A DNA stretch of 64,000 nucleotides from Bradyrhizobium sp. CCBAU 53351. GTDB taxonomy: Bacteria > Pseudomonadota > Alphaproteobacteria > Rhizobiales > Xanthobacteraceae. The notes below the pieces were generated by a model. That model saw only the letters and a program-made list of their open reading frames with translations, was not told the origin of the DNA and made no database searches. Every line of letters begins with the position of its first letter. Position 1 is the stretch's first letter. The stretch covers positions 7,300,032-7,364,031 of the forward strand of contig NZ_CP030059.1 in the NCBI RefSeq assembly GCF_015291745.1, in the 5' to 3' direction. This document shows, in pieces, positions 44,687-52,696 of this stretch. The position numbers were made by a program, and so were the translations under genes.

Positions 44687-45223
44687 CTATCGCGACAGGC
44701 GCTTTGCGATGTGAACCGACTGCCAGTCTCCGAGCCCGGTATCGTTGAAGCCCGCCTTCTTCGCGAGACCCCGCATCTCCGCATTGGTGCGCGCCGTCTC
44801 GGCGGCGATCATCTCATGGCCGAGATCGATCGCGCGCGTCTCCATCGCCGTCATCATCTGAAGGCCAAGACCTTTGCGCTGGAAGGCATCGGCGACCGAG
44901 ATGGCAAATTCGCCATGCCGTGCCGCCGCGTCATAGGCATATCGCGCTTCGCCGATGATCCTGCCCCGCCCATCCTCCCTGAGCTCGGCAAGCAAAGTGA
45001 AATTGTCGAGACCGCTGCTCCTGGCGATGCATTCGGCCGCGACCACGCCGGGGTCCGCTCGCGCGCCGCTGAAGCGCTTGTTGCGGGACGTCGTGGAGAG
45101 GTCGGTGAAATAGACCGACAGGCTCTCGACGTCGGACGCGCTGGCGGTCCTGATGCAGACCATGCCCTTCGCTTCGGCCAGTTCGACCGGCTCGACGACA
45201 GCTCCCGGAAACAGCTGTGACAT
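44687..45223 (-). CDS. GNAT family N-acetyltransferase
   Basis: 178 aa from the ATG at 45223 (MSQLFPGAVVEPVELAEAKG). The acetyl-CoA loop FQRKGLGLQMMTAMETRAIDLG (Q/R-x-x-G-x-G/A) is clear, and the fold's beta bulge GEFAISVAD precedes it. KRFSGARADPGVVAAE resembles GNAT domains attached to acetyl-CoA synthetases, where they acetylate enzymes; the substrate here is unknown. The frame is open to 45469 but the upstream part lies against uppS coding sequence. Confidence 0.85.
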   Translation of the reverse strand: MSQLFPGAVVEPVELAEAKGMVCIRTASASDVESLSVYFTDLSTTSRNKRFSGARADPGVVAAECIARSSGLDNFTLLAELREDGRGRIIGEARYAYDAAARHGEFAISVADAFQRKGLGLQMMTAMETRAIDLGHEMIAAETARTNAEMRGLAKKAGFNDTGLGDWQSVHIAKRLSR

Positions 45224-45345
45224 GCGTGATGCTCTCGGCAGGTTGCTGGGAGTTGCAGACCTAGCCGAGGCCGCACGCCATCCGCTTGGACGTTGCTGCC
45301 AATCATGCGGCTGAAAACGAACAGCTCGTTCTCGTGTGCCGCACG

Positions 45346-46101
45346 TCACACACGGGAGAGTGACGGCACCTCCTCGGGCATGATCGCCTGAAGACCGCCG
45401 AAGCGGCGCTCGCGGCCATGGAAGGACGCCAGGGCGGCGGCGAGATCGCCCGCGTCGAACTCGGGCCACATCCGCTCGGTGAAATGCAGCTCGGCATAGG
45501 CGCCTTCCCAGAGCAGGAAGTCCGACAGCCGCTTCTCGCCCGAGGTGCGGATGATGAGATCGACGTCGCGCAGGCCGGCTTCGCCGGTGACGAGCTGCGA
45601 GAAGGCTTCGCGGGTGAGACTGGTCAACGCGGCCGCCTTCGCTGCGGCGTTGAGAATGGCGTCGCGCGCGGAATAGTCGACCGCGATGCGCAGGTGCAGC
45701 GTGCCGCCGCGGGAAGTGGCTTCCTCGGCGCGCGTGATTGCGCCCGCGACGCCTTCAGGCAGGCGATCACGACGACCGATCACGGTGAGGCGCACACCGT
45801 TCTCGATCAGGCTCTGCACCTCATTGGCGAGATAGAAGCGCAGCAAGGTCATCAATGCGGCAACCTCGGCCTTTGGCCTGCGCCAATTGTCGGTGGAGAA
45901 GGCGTAGAGCGTCAGCGTGCCGATGCCCTGCTTGGGTGCGGCCTCGACGATGCGACGGATGGCTTCGACGCCGGCCTCGTGGCCGCGGACGCGCGACAGG
46001 CCGCGGCGCGTCGCCCATCGCCCGTTGCCGTCCATGATGATGCCGACGTGAATCTTCTCGTTATGGGAGCTCACATTACGAGAGGTCTTGTCACTTTGCA
46101 T
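45346..46101 (-). CDS. uppS: Isoprenyl transferase / undecaprenyl diphosphate synthase
   Basis: Makes the C55 lipid carrier for peptidoglycan and other wall polymers; 251 aa. Motifs: HVGIIMDGNGRWATRRG (catalytic Asp), LTLYAFSTDNWRRP, and RTSGEKRLSDFLLWEGAYAEL, with ERMWPEFDAGDLA near the end. The ATG at 46101 lies inside a 17-bp palindrome (46093-46109) with GGAGA just before it; a TTG at 46119 is in frame but weaker. In many bacteria uppS sits with cdsA, dxr and rseP; here it is alone downstream of a winged-helix regulator. The palindrome suggests direct control by that regulator. Confidence 0.95.
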   Translation of the reverse strand: MQSDKTSRNVSSHNEKIHVGIIMDGNGRWATRRGLSRVRGHEAGVEAIRRIVEAAPKQGIGTLTLYAFSTDNWRRPKAEVAALMTLLRFYLANEVQSLIENGVRLTVIGRRDRLPEGVAGAITRAEEATSRGGTLHLRIAVDYSARDAILNAAAKAAALTSLTREAFSQLVTGEAGLRDVDLIIRTSGEKRLSDFLLWEGAYAELHFTERMWPEFDAGDLAAALASFHGRERRFGGLQAIMPEEVPSLSRV

Positions 46102-46109
46102 TGCAAAGT
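46093..46109. promoter_or_regulatory. Palindrome ACTTTGCA-T-TGCAAAGT over the uppS start
   Basis: Perfect 8-bp arms around one base. It spans the uppS ATG (46099-46101) on the minus strand. Differs at one base from the palindrome at 47164-47180. Confidence 0.8.
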
Positions 46110-46131
46110 CTCCGGTCAAAAAGGGGGAGGA

Positions 46132-46506
46132 TCAGGTCGAGATGATGCCGAGGCGGCCGAGCGGCGGCGCCTCGCGGCCGGCGGCCTTGGCGGCGTCGCG
46201 CACCAGGCGTTCCAGCACGGCGAGATAGTCGAGGAAACGTCGGCGCCCGGTCTTGGTGAGGCGGCAGGTGGTGTGCGGACGGTTGCCCTCGTAACCCTTG
46301 GTCACGTCGACCAGGCCGGCCTCCTGGAGCACGGCGAGATGCCGGCTGAGATTGCCGTCGGTGAGGCCGCACAGCTGCTTGAGATCGGCGAATGCCAGCC
46401 CCTTCGGATGCGCCATCAGCGAGGTCAGAAGCCCGAGCCTCGCCTTCTCGTGGATCACGCGGTCGAGCCCTTCGTAGGAGAAGGGTGCGCTGTCAGTCTT
46501 CGACAT
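46132..46506 (-). CDS. Winged-helix transcriptional regulator
   Basis: 124-aa regulator from the ATG at 46506 (MSKTDSAPFSYEGLDRVIHE), with GGAGACC just upstream; other Met codons at 46509 and 46527 are possible. HTH: LAFADLKQLCGLTDGNLSRHLAVLQEAGLV, then a wing (VTKGYEGNRPHTTCRLTKTGRRRF). This is the MarR/ArsR-like winged-helix group often paired with a membrane protein. It overlaps the preceding membrane gene by about 14 bases, so the two form an operon. No metal-binding Cys pattern is seen. It is the obvious candidate to bind the two palindromes at 46093 and 47164. Confidence 0.85.
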   Translation of the reverse strand: MSKTDSAPFSYEGLDRVIHEKARLGLLTSLMAHPKGLAFADLKQLCGLTDGNLSRHLAVLQEAGLVDVTKGYEGNRPHTTCRLTKTGRRRFLDYLAVLERLVRDAAKAAGREAPPLGRLGIIST

Positions 46507-47110
46507 CATGGTCTCCGGATGCGACATGCAGAATGGCCGCCATCAGCGACTGCCCGATCACGAAGGGCAGCCCCATGGTCCATGGCGACAGCGTGTGGGT
46601 CTGGCTCGCGATCACCACCACCAGGAAGCCGGACACGAAATACCAGGCGCCAGCGAGCGCAACGGTGCGCGGCAGCGAGCGGACGGAGGCGAAAATGCCG
46701 AGCGACACCAGGACCTGCCACAGGCCCGGGAGCAGCCACAGCGTCTCGGCCGCGAACTTCCACATCACCACCGCGAGCAGCACGCCGGCAACGCCTGCGG
46801 GCAGGAACTGCTCGACCGCCTGGTGGATCATGGCATCGGCCAGGCCCGAATGATGGCGGCGCGACCGCGCGCGCATCTCGATCCCGATCATCAGGACGGA
46901 TAGCGCGGCGGCGACGAACCAGCCGACGAAGAAGCCGAGCGGTTCATTGGTGGGATCGCCGAGCAGCCAGAATTGCAGGACCGCTGTAAGCAGCGCAACG
47001 ACGGCAGTCGCGGCCATCGTCGCCGGACCATAGCCGCGGAACGCCGTGCCCGCCGCGATCTGGCTGCGGATCGCCACGATATCGGCCAGGGCCTTGTCGA
47101 GATCGCGCAT
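46493..47110 (-). CDS. Integral membrane protein, partner of the winged-helix regulator
   Basis: 205-aa protein starting at ATG 47110 (MRDLDKALADIVAIRSQIA). Five or six hydrophobic segments: TMAATAVVALLTAVLQFWLL, FFVGWFVAAALSVLMIGIEM, AGVAGVLLAVVMWKF and LPFVIGQSLMAAILHVA. The cytoplasmic N-terminal helix is charged. First gene of the operon, with a palindromic site 54-70 bases upstream. I do not know its function; pairs of this sort suggest a sensor or transporter that modulates the regulator. Confidence 0.8.
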   Translation of the reverse strand: MRDLDKALADIVAIRSQIAAGTAFRGYGPATMAATAVVALLTAVLQFWLLGDPTNEPLGFFVGWFVAAALSVLMIGIEMRARSRRHHSGLADAMIHQAVEQFLPAGVAGVLLAVVMWKFAAETLWLLPGLWQVLVSLGIFASVRSLPRTVALAGAWYFVSGFLVVVIASQTHTLSPWTMGLPFVIGQSLMAAILHVASGDHDVED

Positions 47111-47163
47111 TGGCAACGCCAGAACCTCGCTCCGCACGGATTTGCCGGGATTGCCGACCCGTT

Positions 47164-47180
47164 ACTTTGTATTGCAAAGT
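47164..47180. promoter_or_regulatory. Palindrome ACTTTGTA-T-TGCAAAGT upstream of the regulator operon
   Basis: Matches the uppS site with one change (C to T). A further half site TGCAAAGT occurs at 47190-47197. Lies 54 bases upstream of the membrane-protein ATG. Confidence 0.8.
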
Positions 47181-47310
47181 ATATAGCGGTGCAAAGTAAA
47201 GGCAAGCCAGGAATTGCCGAGAGGGGATTTGCGCCCCGAGGACAACTGCCGGTTGCGCGAGCCCCGCTTCCACGGATAAGATGCGGCCAAAAGCGTCCAG
47301 GGGGCTGGGT

Positions 47311-48555
47311 ATGTGGCTTAGATCGTTAATCGTTGCGTTTGTGTCCCAGGCGATGATCGCCGGTCCCGCTCATGCGGCGGGGCCTTTCGGCACCATCCAC
47401 GTCGGCAACTGGAACGGCGGCGCGTACACCAACGATTCAACCGGCGCGTTCTCCCACTGCGCCGCAAGCACACCCTACGCCAATGGCATGACGCTGCTTG
47501 TCGGCCAGGATTCGAACAAGGCGTGGCTGCTCGGCTTTGCCAATCCAGCGTTTCGTTTCAAGAAGGGCGAGAACCTCACGATCGACGTGACATTCGATGG
47601 TCAGGCCGAGGTGAAACTCTTCGCGACCGCATTCTCCGAGGTGATGGTCTCGGCGGTTCTGCCCACGAATGTCGCGCGTGCTTTCCAGAAGGCGAGCCTG
47701 ATGGTGGCAGTGGCGAGGGGCACACCTTTTCAATTCAGCCTGACGTCAACAGCGCCTTTGATCACCGCGGTCACCAATTGCGTCACGCGAGTGAAGGCCG
47801 ACGGGCTGGACAAGGCCGGCGACTTTACAAAGGTTACCGCCAAGCCGCAGGCCGCACCGGACAAGCCGGCGCCGCCGGCGTCCGGCAAGCTCGGCGGGGC
47901 CAAGAGCGGCACCGGTTTCGTCGTGAGCGCCAGCGGCCACATCGTCACCAACAATCACGTGGTCAATGGCTGCGTCGGCGACATCAAGGGCAACCTCACC
48001 GGCGAGGCCGCGATGGTGCTGCGCGTCGTTTCGACCGACGCCAACAATGATCTCGCCTTGCTTCAGGCGCCGTCGTCGTCGACCTTCAAGGATTTCGCCC
48101 GCATCCGCGACCGCTCGTTCCACGCAGGCGATTCCGTCGTCGCGATCGGCTTTCCCTACCACGGATTGCTCAGCTCGGATCTGAGAGTGACGACCGGCAT
48201 CGTGAGCTCGCTCAGCGGCATGCGCAATGACACGCGCTTCCTGCAAATCAGCGCGCCCGTGCAACCCGGCAACAGCGGCGGCCCGCTGTTCGATACCTCG
48301 GGCCAGATCGTGGGCGTAGTCACCGGAAAGATCCCGGGATTGCGTATCGCCGCCATGACCGGCGATATTCCCGAGAACATCAACTTCGCCATCAAGACCG
48401 GGGCGCTGCGCGATTTCCTCGACAATTCCGTCGTGCCCTACCAGACCGCAGAGCCGAAGGGCGAACTGAAGACCACCGACATCGCCGGCAACGCCCGCGC
48501 CTACACGATGCTGATCTCGTGTACCGCTACGGAGCAGGCCGACGCGAAGCGGTGA
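47311..48555 (+). CDS. Exported trypsin-like serine protease
   Basis: 414-aa secreted protein. Start ATG 47311; signal peptide WLRSLIVAFVSQAMIAGPAHA. The first 170 mature residues form a domain I do not recognise (GNWNGGAYTNDSTGAFSHCA; AFRFKKGENLTIDVTF). A Pro/Lys linker (KPQAAPDKPAPPASGK) joins it to a trypsin-like domain with the triad in IVTNNHVVNGC (His), ANNDLALL (Asp) and QPGNSGGPLFD (Ser). There is no PDZ domain, so it is not a full DegP. The Cys residues in both parts may form a disulfide. It acts in the periplasm or outside. Neighbours give no clue. Confidence 0.88.
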   Translation: MWLRSLIVAFVSQAMIAGPAHAAGPFGTIHVGNWNGGAYTNDSTGAFSHCAASTPYANGMTLLVGQDSNKAWLLGFANPAFRFKKGENLTIDVTFDGQAEVKLFATAFSEVMVSAVLPTNVARAFQKASLMVAVARGTPFQFSLTSTAPLITAVTNCVTRVKADGLDKAGDFTKVTAKPQAAPDKPAPPASGKLGGAKSGTGFVVSASGHIVTNNHVVNGCVGDIKGNLTGEAAMVLRVVSTDANNDLALLQAPSSSTFKDFARIRDRSFHAGDSVVAIGFPYHGLLSSDLRVTTGIVSSLSGMRNDTRFLQISAPVQPGNSGGPLFDTSGQIVGVVTGKIPGLRIAAMTGDIPENINFAIKTGALRDFLDNSVVPYQTAEPKGELKTTDIAGNARAYTMLISCTATEQADAKR

Positions 48556-48567
48556 ACCGCTCTGCTC

Positions 48568-48846
48568 TCAATACGGCGTGACGGGCCGCGCGCGCCGCGG
48601 CGGCGGCGGCGGTTGCACGGGCTGCACCTGGCCGTAGGCGAAGCGCGGATTGCGATCGCAGTAGAGCAGCCGGCCGGACACGCTGGCCTGGCACTGCTCG
48701 TAGGTCGCGTAGGCGCATTCGCCGGGATAATCATAGTCCCCGCCCTGGGCGCACCATGGATAGTCGCGGGCAGCTGCGGGCGGGACGGCGGCGAAGCCGA
48801 GAGCGATGGCCCCCAGCGCGGCGAACAGACATTGATTCCTGGTCAC
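48568..48846 (-). CDS. DUF3551 exported protein, paralogue 1
   Basis: 92 aa with GTG start (48846) and signal peptide (CLFAALGAIALGFAAVPPAAA). The mature part has DYPWCAQGGDYDYPGECAYATYEQCQASVSGR, with four Cys, then a Pro/Arg-rich tail. Paralogue at 48941-49207 shares the Cys pattern. Function unknown; such small Cys-rich secreted proteins are common in Bradyrhizobium. Confidence 0.85.
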   Translation of the reverse strand: MTRNQCLFAALGAIALGFAAVPPAAARDYPWCAQGGDYDYPGECAYATYEQCQASVSGRLLYCDRNPRFAYGQVQPVQPPPPPRRARPVTPY

Positions 48847-48940
48847 GATCCGGTCTCCCGTGCAATGAAGATAAGGCGCGCCCCCTTTAACGAGGTCGCC
48901 TCAAGCCACTTTATTCCAGATCGCGTCGCTGGGTCGCGTC

Positions 48941-49207
48941 CTAATAAGGCGCATACTCACGCAGATACCGCCGCGATGGCCGCTGCTGGTTGTACGCCGT
49001 GCGCGGATTGACCCCGCAGGTCAAGAGGCGCCCGGAGACGCTGGCCTGGCATTGCTGCAACGTCCGATAGGAGCATTCACCGGGGTAGCCGGTGCCCCTG
49101 CCCTGGGCACACCAGGGATAATCATAAGCCGCAGCTGGACTGATGCCGGCAAGGCTGCCGACGCCCAATCCAGCCAGCGCGACCATTGCGAATATTGCCT
49201 TGCGCAT
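48941..49207 (-). CDS. DUF3551 exported protein, paralogue 2
   Basis: 88 aa with signal peptide (MRKAIFAMVALAGLGVGSLA) and mature DYPWCAQGRGTGYPGECSYRTLQQCQ, ASVSGRLLTCGVNPR. It shares the four-Cys pattern and the QASVSGRLL block with its neighbour; the tails differ. The two genes lie in the same direction 94 bases apart, so they probably arose by tandem duplication. Confidence 0.85.
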   Translation of the reverse strand: MRKAIFAMVALAGLGVGSLAGISPAAAYDYPWCAQGRGTGYPGECSYRTLQQCQASVSGRLLTCGVNPRTAYNQQRPSRRYLREYAPY

Positions 49208-49283
49208 TTGCGTGCTCCTTGCCGGATGCCTCAGAAGAATAGGCCTCCTGAGAACGCCGGCAAGGCCGCAAGGTTGCTATCGC

Positions 49284-50258
49284 CTACTCGACCTTCAGGC
49301 CGGCGAACTCGACAACCTTCTTCCACTTTTCGGTCTCGGCCTTGATCTCCTCGCCGAACGCCTCGGGCGTCTGCGCCCGCGGCTCGCCGCCGAGCTCGAC
49401 CAGACGCTTGGCCATGTCGGGCTCCTTGATCAGCGCGTTGACCTCGGCGTTGAGCTTGGCGATGATCTCCTTCGGAGTGTTCTTCGGCGCACCCATGCCG
49501 AACAGTGCGCTGGCCTCATAGCCCTTCACGGTGTCGGCGATCGGTTGCACGTCGGGCAATTGCGCCGAGCGCTCCGTGGTGGTGACGCCGATCGCACGAA
49601 GCGAGCCGGAGCGGATGTGCTGGATGATCGAGGGCATGTTGTCGAAGATCACCTGCACCTGACCGCCGAGCATGTCGGTGATCGCGGGCGCCGCGCCGCG
49701 ATAGGGCACGTGCTGCATCTTGCAGCCGGTCATGGCCATGAACATCTCGCCAGACAGATGCACCGAGGTGCCGTTGCCGGACGAGGCCATGTTCACCTTG
49801 CCGGGATTGGCCTTCACATATTCGATGAACTCGGCGACGTTCTTCGCCGGCACGTCCTTGTTGACGGTCATCACGTTCGGCACGCGCTGGAACGAGGCGA
49901 CCGGCGCCATGTCGGTCACGAAGTTGAACTTCAGATTCTTGTAGAGCGAGGTGTTGATGTAGTTGGCCGGATTGACCAGCTGCAGCGTGTAGCCGTCTGG
50001 TTCGGCATTGATGACCGATTCGGTGGCGATGTTGTTGCCGGCGCCCGGCTTGTTCTCGATCACGAATTGCTGGCCGAGCTTTTCCGAGAGCCGCTGGCCG
50101 ATCAGCCGCGCCAGGATGTCGGTGGCGCCGCCCGGCGGATAGCCGACCACCCATTTCACGGGCCGGGCCGGATAATCGGCGGCAAAGGCCTTCGACAGCG
50201 GGGTGGCTGCAAGCGGACTGGCGGCGAGCAGGCCCAGCGCGGTACGGCGAGTGATCAT
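49284..50258 (-). CDS. Bug/TctC-type substrate-binding protein
   Basis: 324-aa periplasmic solute receptor of the tripartite tricarboxylate transporter class. ATG 50258, then a twin-arginine-like signal (MITRRTALGLLAASPLAATP). Family landmarks: YPARPVKWVVGYPPGGATDILAR, ENKPGAGNNIATESV, and GKVNMASSGNGTSVHLSGEMF. No TctA or TctB membrane subunits are nearby, which is usual for these orphan receptors. Ligands are carboxylates or aromatic acids. The open frame upstream to 50393 overlaps the divergent VOC gene and is not coding. Confidence 0.9.
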   Translation of the reverse strand: MITRRTALGLLAASPLAATPLSKAFAADYPARPVKWVVGYPPGGATDILARLIGQRLSEKLGQQFVIENKPGAGNNIATESVINAEPDGYTLQLVNPANYINTSLYKNLKFNFVTDMAPVASFQRVPNVMTVNKDVPAKNVAEFIEYVKANPGKVNMASSGNGTSVHLSGEMFMAMTGCKMQHVPYRGAAPAITDMLGGQVQVIFDNMPSIIQHIRSGSLRAIGVTTTERSAQLPDVQPIADTVKGYEASALFGMGAPKNTPKEIIAKLNAEVNALIKEPDMAKRLVELGGEPRAQTPEAFGEEIKAETEKWKKVVEFAGLKVE

Positions 50259-50382
50259 CTCAAGGGTTCTCCCAAGTGTTGTTCTTGAAGCCAGATAGCT
50301 TGAACCCGGCGTCGGTGGGGTTGTAACAAAGCTTGCCGCAGGCGGAAAGTGCACGGGGCGCATCACGACGAAAGGATAAGGC

Positions 50383-50793
50383 ATGCCGGTCAAGGTCGAA
50401 GCTCTCGATCATCTCGTGATCAACGTCGCCGATGTCGCGGCCACGACGGAGTGGTACCGCAGGATTCTCGGCATGGAAGTCAAGGTGTTCGATCCCGGCG
50501 GCGGCAAAGCGCCGCGGACTTCGCTTCACTTTGGTAACCAGAAGATCAACGTCCGGCCGCGCGATGCCGACAAGGTGGAATGGTTCACCGCCGACCACCA
50601 GACGGCCGGCAGCGAGGACCTCTGCTTCCTCACCTCCGCCGTCCCCGACGAGGTGGTGGCGCATTTGCAGGCCCACGGCGTCGCGATCGAGGAAGGCCCG
50701 GTTCCCAAGCAGGGCGCACGCGGCACACTGCGCTCGGTCTATTGCCGGGACCCGGATGGCAGCCTGATCGAGATTTCGTCGTACGGGGATTAG
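50383..50793 (+). CDS. VOC/glyoxalase-fold protein
   Basis: 136 aa, two beta-alpha-beta-beta-beta modules. The first begins ALDHLVINVADVAATTEWYRRILGM and has metal-ligand His at H9 or so; the second contains SEDLCFLTSAVPDEVV and the typical VYCRDPDGSLIEISSY ending with the Glu. Similar to the glyoxalase/fosfomycin-resistance/dioxygenase superfamily; the substrate is not evident. It is divergent from the TctC-type gene. Confidence 0.85.
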   Translation: MPVKVEALDHLVINVADVAATTEWYRRILGMEVKVFDPGGGKAPRTSLHFGNQKINVRPRDADKVEWFTADHQTAGSEDLCFLTSAVPDEVVAHLQAHGVAIEEGPVPKQGARGTLRSVYCRDPDGSLIEISSYGD

Positions 50794-50821
50794 CGCACAG
50801 AAGCGCGCTGCCGGCCGCACA

Positions 50822-50864
50822 CTCCGTCGTCATGCCCGGGCTTGTCCCGGCCATGACGACGGAG
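50822..50864. repeat. CGTCATGCCCGGG hairpin
   Basis: CTCCGTCGTCATGCCCGGGC...CCGGCCATGACGACGGAG, a long imperfect palindrome in the VOC-acyl-CoA synthetase gap. A close relative is at 60827-60866. Confidence 0.75.
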
Positions 50865-51001
50865 AGAGTACGCGCCTCACGACGCACGATGCACCATGCC
50901 CCTCCCCCCTTCCGATTTGCGCCCCGCCTCATCCGATGGCAGGAAGACGCAATCATCGAAAGACGGCCGCCATCAAGATGCAGGCTGCACGGGGAGGAGC
51001 C

Positions 51002-52582
51002 ATGCCACTTCAACAAGCCACAGCCGGAATCGTCGGGCCGTTCGACGGGCTCGACGTGCCCTGGCTCTTGAGGATGCGCGCCGAGGTCCGGCGTGATCAT
51101 CCGTTCCTGATCTGGGCGCCGTTCGATGCGCCGGCGCGGCGCTGGAGCTATGGCGAGTTTCACGAGCGGGTCGGTGCGCTCGCGGCGGGACTGGCACGGC
51201 GCGGCGTGAAGCCGGGCGAATATGTGCTCATTCACCTGGACAATTGCATCGAGGCGATGCTGGCCTGGTTTGCCTGTGTCGAGCTCGGAGCCATCGCGGT
51301 CACCACCAACACCCGCTCGGCGCCGGCCGAGATCGCTTATTTCGCCGATCATTGCGGTGCGGTCGCCGCGATCACGCAGCCCGCCTATGCGGACATCGTC
51401 GCGCGGAATTGCGGCAACCTCCGCTGGCTCGCGGTGACCTCGCACGATGCGGGCGCGGCACCGGCGCAGGCGGTCTCGCGCGGCGACAGTTTTGAATCCC
51501 TGTTCGCCGACAGCGCCGACCGTCCGAAACGCGCGGCCGATCCGCTCGCGCCATGCAGCGTGCAATACACCTCGGGCACGACGTCGCGGCCCAAGGCGGT
51601 GCTGTGGACCCATGCCAACGCGCTGTGGGGCGCCAAGATCAACGCCGCGCATGAGGACCTGCATGCGAGCGACGTGCATCAGGCTTACCTGCCGCTATTC
51701 CACACCAACGCGCTCGCCTATTCCATGCTGGCGACGCTGTGGGTCGGGGCGACCTGCGTGATCCAGCCGCGTTTCTCGGCGAGCCGGTTCTGGGGCGTCG
51801 CGCGCGAGCACGGCGCGACCTGGACCTCGACGATACCGTTCTGCATGAAGGCGCTGCTCGACCAGGAGATCCCGAAAGACCACAAATTCCGCCTGTGGGG
51901 CACCGCCATCAACGAGCCGCCGGCCTTTGCCGCGTTCGGCATCAAGATGATCGGCTGGTGGGGCATGACCGAGACCATCACCCACGGCATCGTCGGCGAA
52001 GTCGACCAGCCCAACATCCCGATGTCGATCGGCCGCGCTGCGCCGGAATATGAAATCCGCATCACCGACGACGACGGGCGGGCCACCGAAATCGGCGGCA
52101 CCGGCAATCTTTCGATCAGGGGCATTCCCGGCCTGTCGCTGTTCGCCGAATATCTGCACAACGAGAAAGCGACGCGCGAAAGCTTCGACGAGCGCGGCTT
52201 TTTCCTCACCGGCGACCGCGTCGAGCGACTGCAGAACGGCTTCATCAAGTTCGGCGACCGCGCCAAGGACATGCTGAAGGTCGGCGGCGAGAACGTCGCG
52301 GCCTCCGAGATCGAGCAGGTGATCGCGCTGGTCGCAGGCGTGCGCGAGAACGCCGTGGTGGCGAAGTCGCATCCGATGCTGGACGAGGTGCCTGTCGTCT
52401 TCATCATCCCGCAGGGCGGCGTCGCCGGCGCTGCGCCCGATCTGCAGGAGCGCGTGATGGAAGCCTGCCGCAAGGGCCTCGCCGACTTCAAGCTGCCGCG
52501 CGAGATCCGGTTCGTCGACGACATGCCGCGCTCGACACTGGAGAAGGTGGCGAAGGCGGAGCTGCGGAAGATGGTGGGGTAG
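51002..52582 (+). CDS. Acyl-CoA synthetase (AMP-forming)
   Basis: 526-aa ANL-superfamily ligase that activates a carboxylate to its CoA thioester through an acyl-AMP. Start ATG 51002 after GGGGAGGAG. Motifs: YTSGTTSRPKAV (P loop, with S for the usual G), WWGMTETI (motif A5-like), and FLTGDRVERL...KFGDRAKDMLKVGGENV, then the catalytic Lys region RSTLEKVAKAEL. The size and N terminus resemble ATP-dependent long- or medium-chain or caiC-like enzymes; substrate not determined. Neighbours do not form a pathway. Confidence 0.9.
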   Translation: MPLQQATAGIVGPFDGLDVPWLLRMRAEVRRDHPFLIWAPFDAPARRWSYGEFHERVGALAAGLARRGVKPGEYVLIHLDNCIEAMLAWFACVELGAIAVTTNTRSAPAEIAYFADHCGAVAAITQPAYADIVARNCGNLRWLAVTSHDAGAAPAQAVSRGDSFESLFADSADRPKRAADPLAPCSVQYTSGTTSRPKAVLWTHANALWGAKINAAHEDLHASDVHQAYLPLFHTNALAYSMLATLWVGATCVIQPRFSASRFWGVAREHGATWTSTIPFCMKALLDQEIPKDHKFRLWGTAINEPPAFAAFGIKMIGWWGMTETITHGIVGEVDQPNIPMSIGRAAPEYEIRITDDDGRATEIGGTGNLSIRGIPGLSLFAEYLHNEKATRESFDERGFFLTGDRVERLQNGFIKFGDRAKDMLKVGGENVAASEIEQVIALVAGVRENAVVAKSHPMLDEVPVVFIIPQGGVAGAAPDLQERVMEACRKGLADFKLPREIRFVDDMPRSTLEKVAKAELRKMVG

Positions 52583-52650
52583 CAGCGTCGCTCCAGGGCG
52601 GTGCGCAGCACCGAACTCCGGTGCGCACTGGCGCAACTGAGAACCTCGAG

Positions 52651-52682
52651 ATTCCGGGTTCGCGCTACGCGCGCCCCGGAAT
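52651..52682. repeat. ATTCCGGG...CCCGGAAT hairpin
   Basis: ATTCCGGGTTCGCGCTACGCGC... with complementary right arm, in the convergent gap before the HD-GYP gene. Related element at 59288-59319. Confidence 0.7.
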
Positions 52683-52696
52683 CACGGATTGGATCA

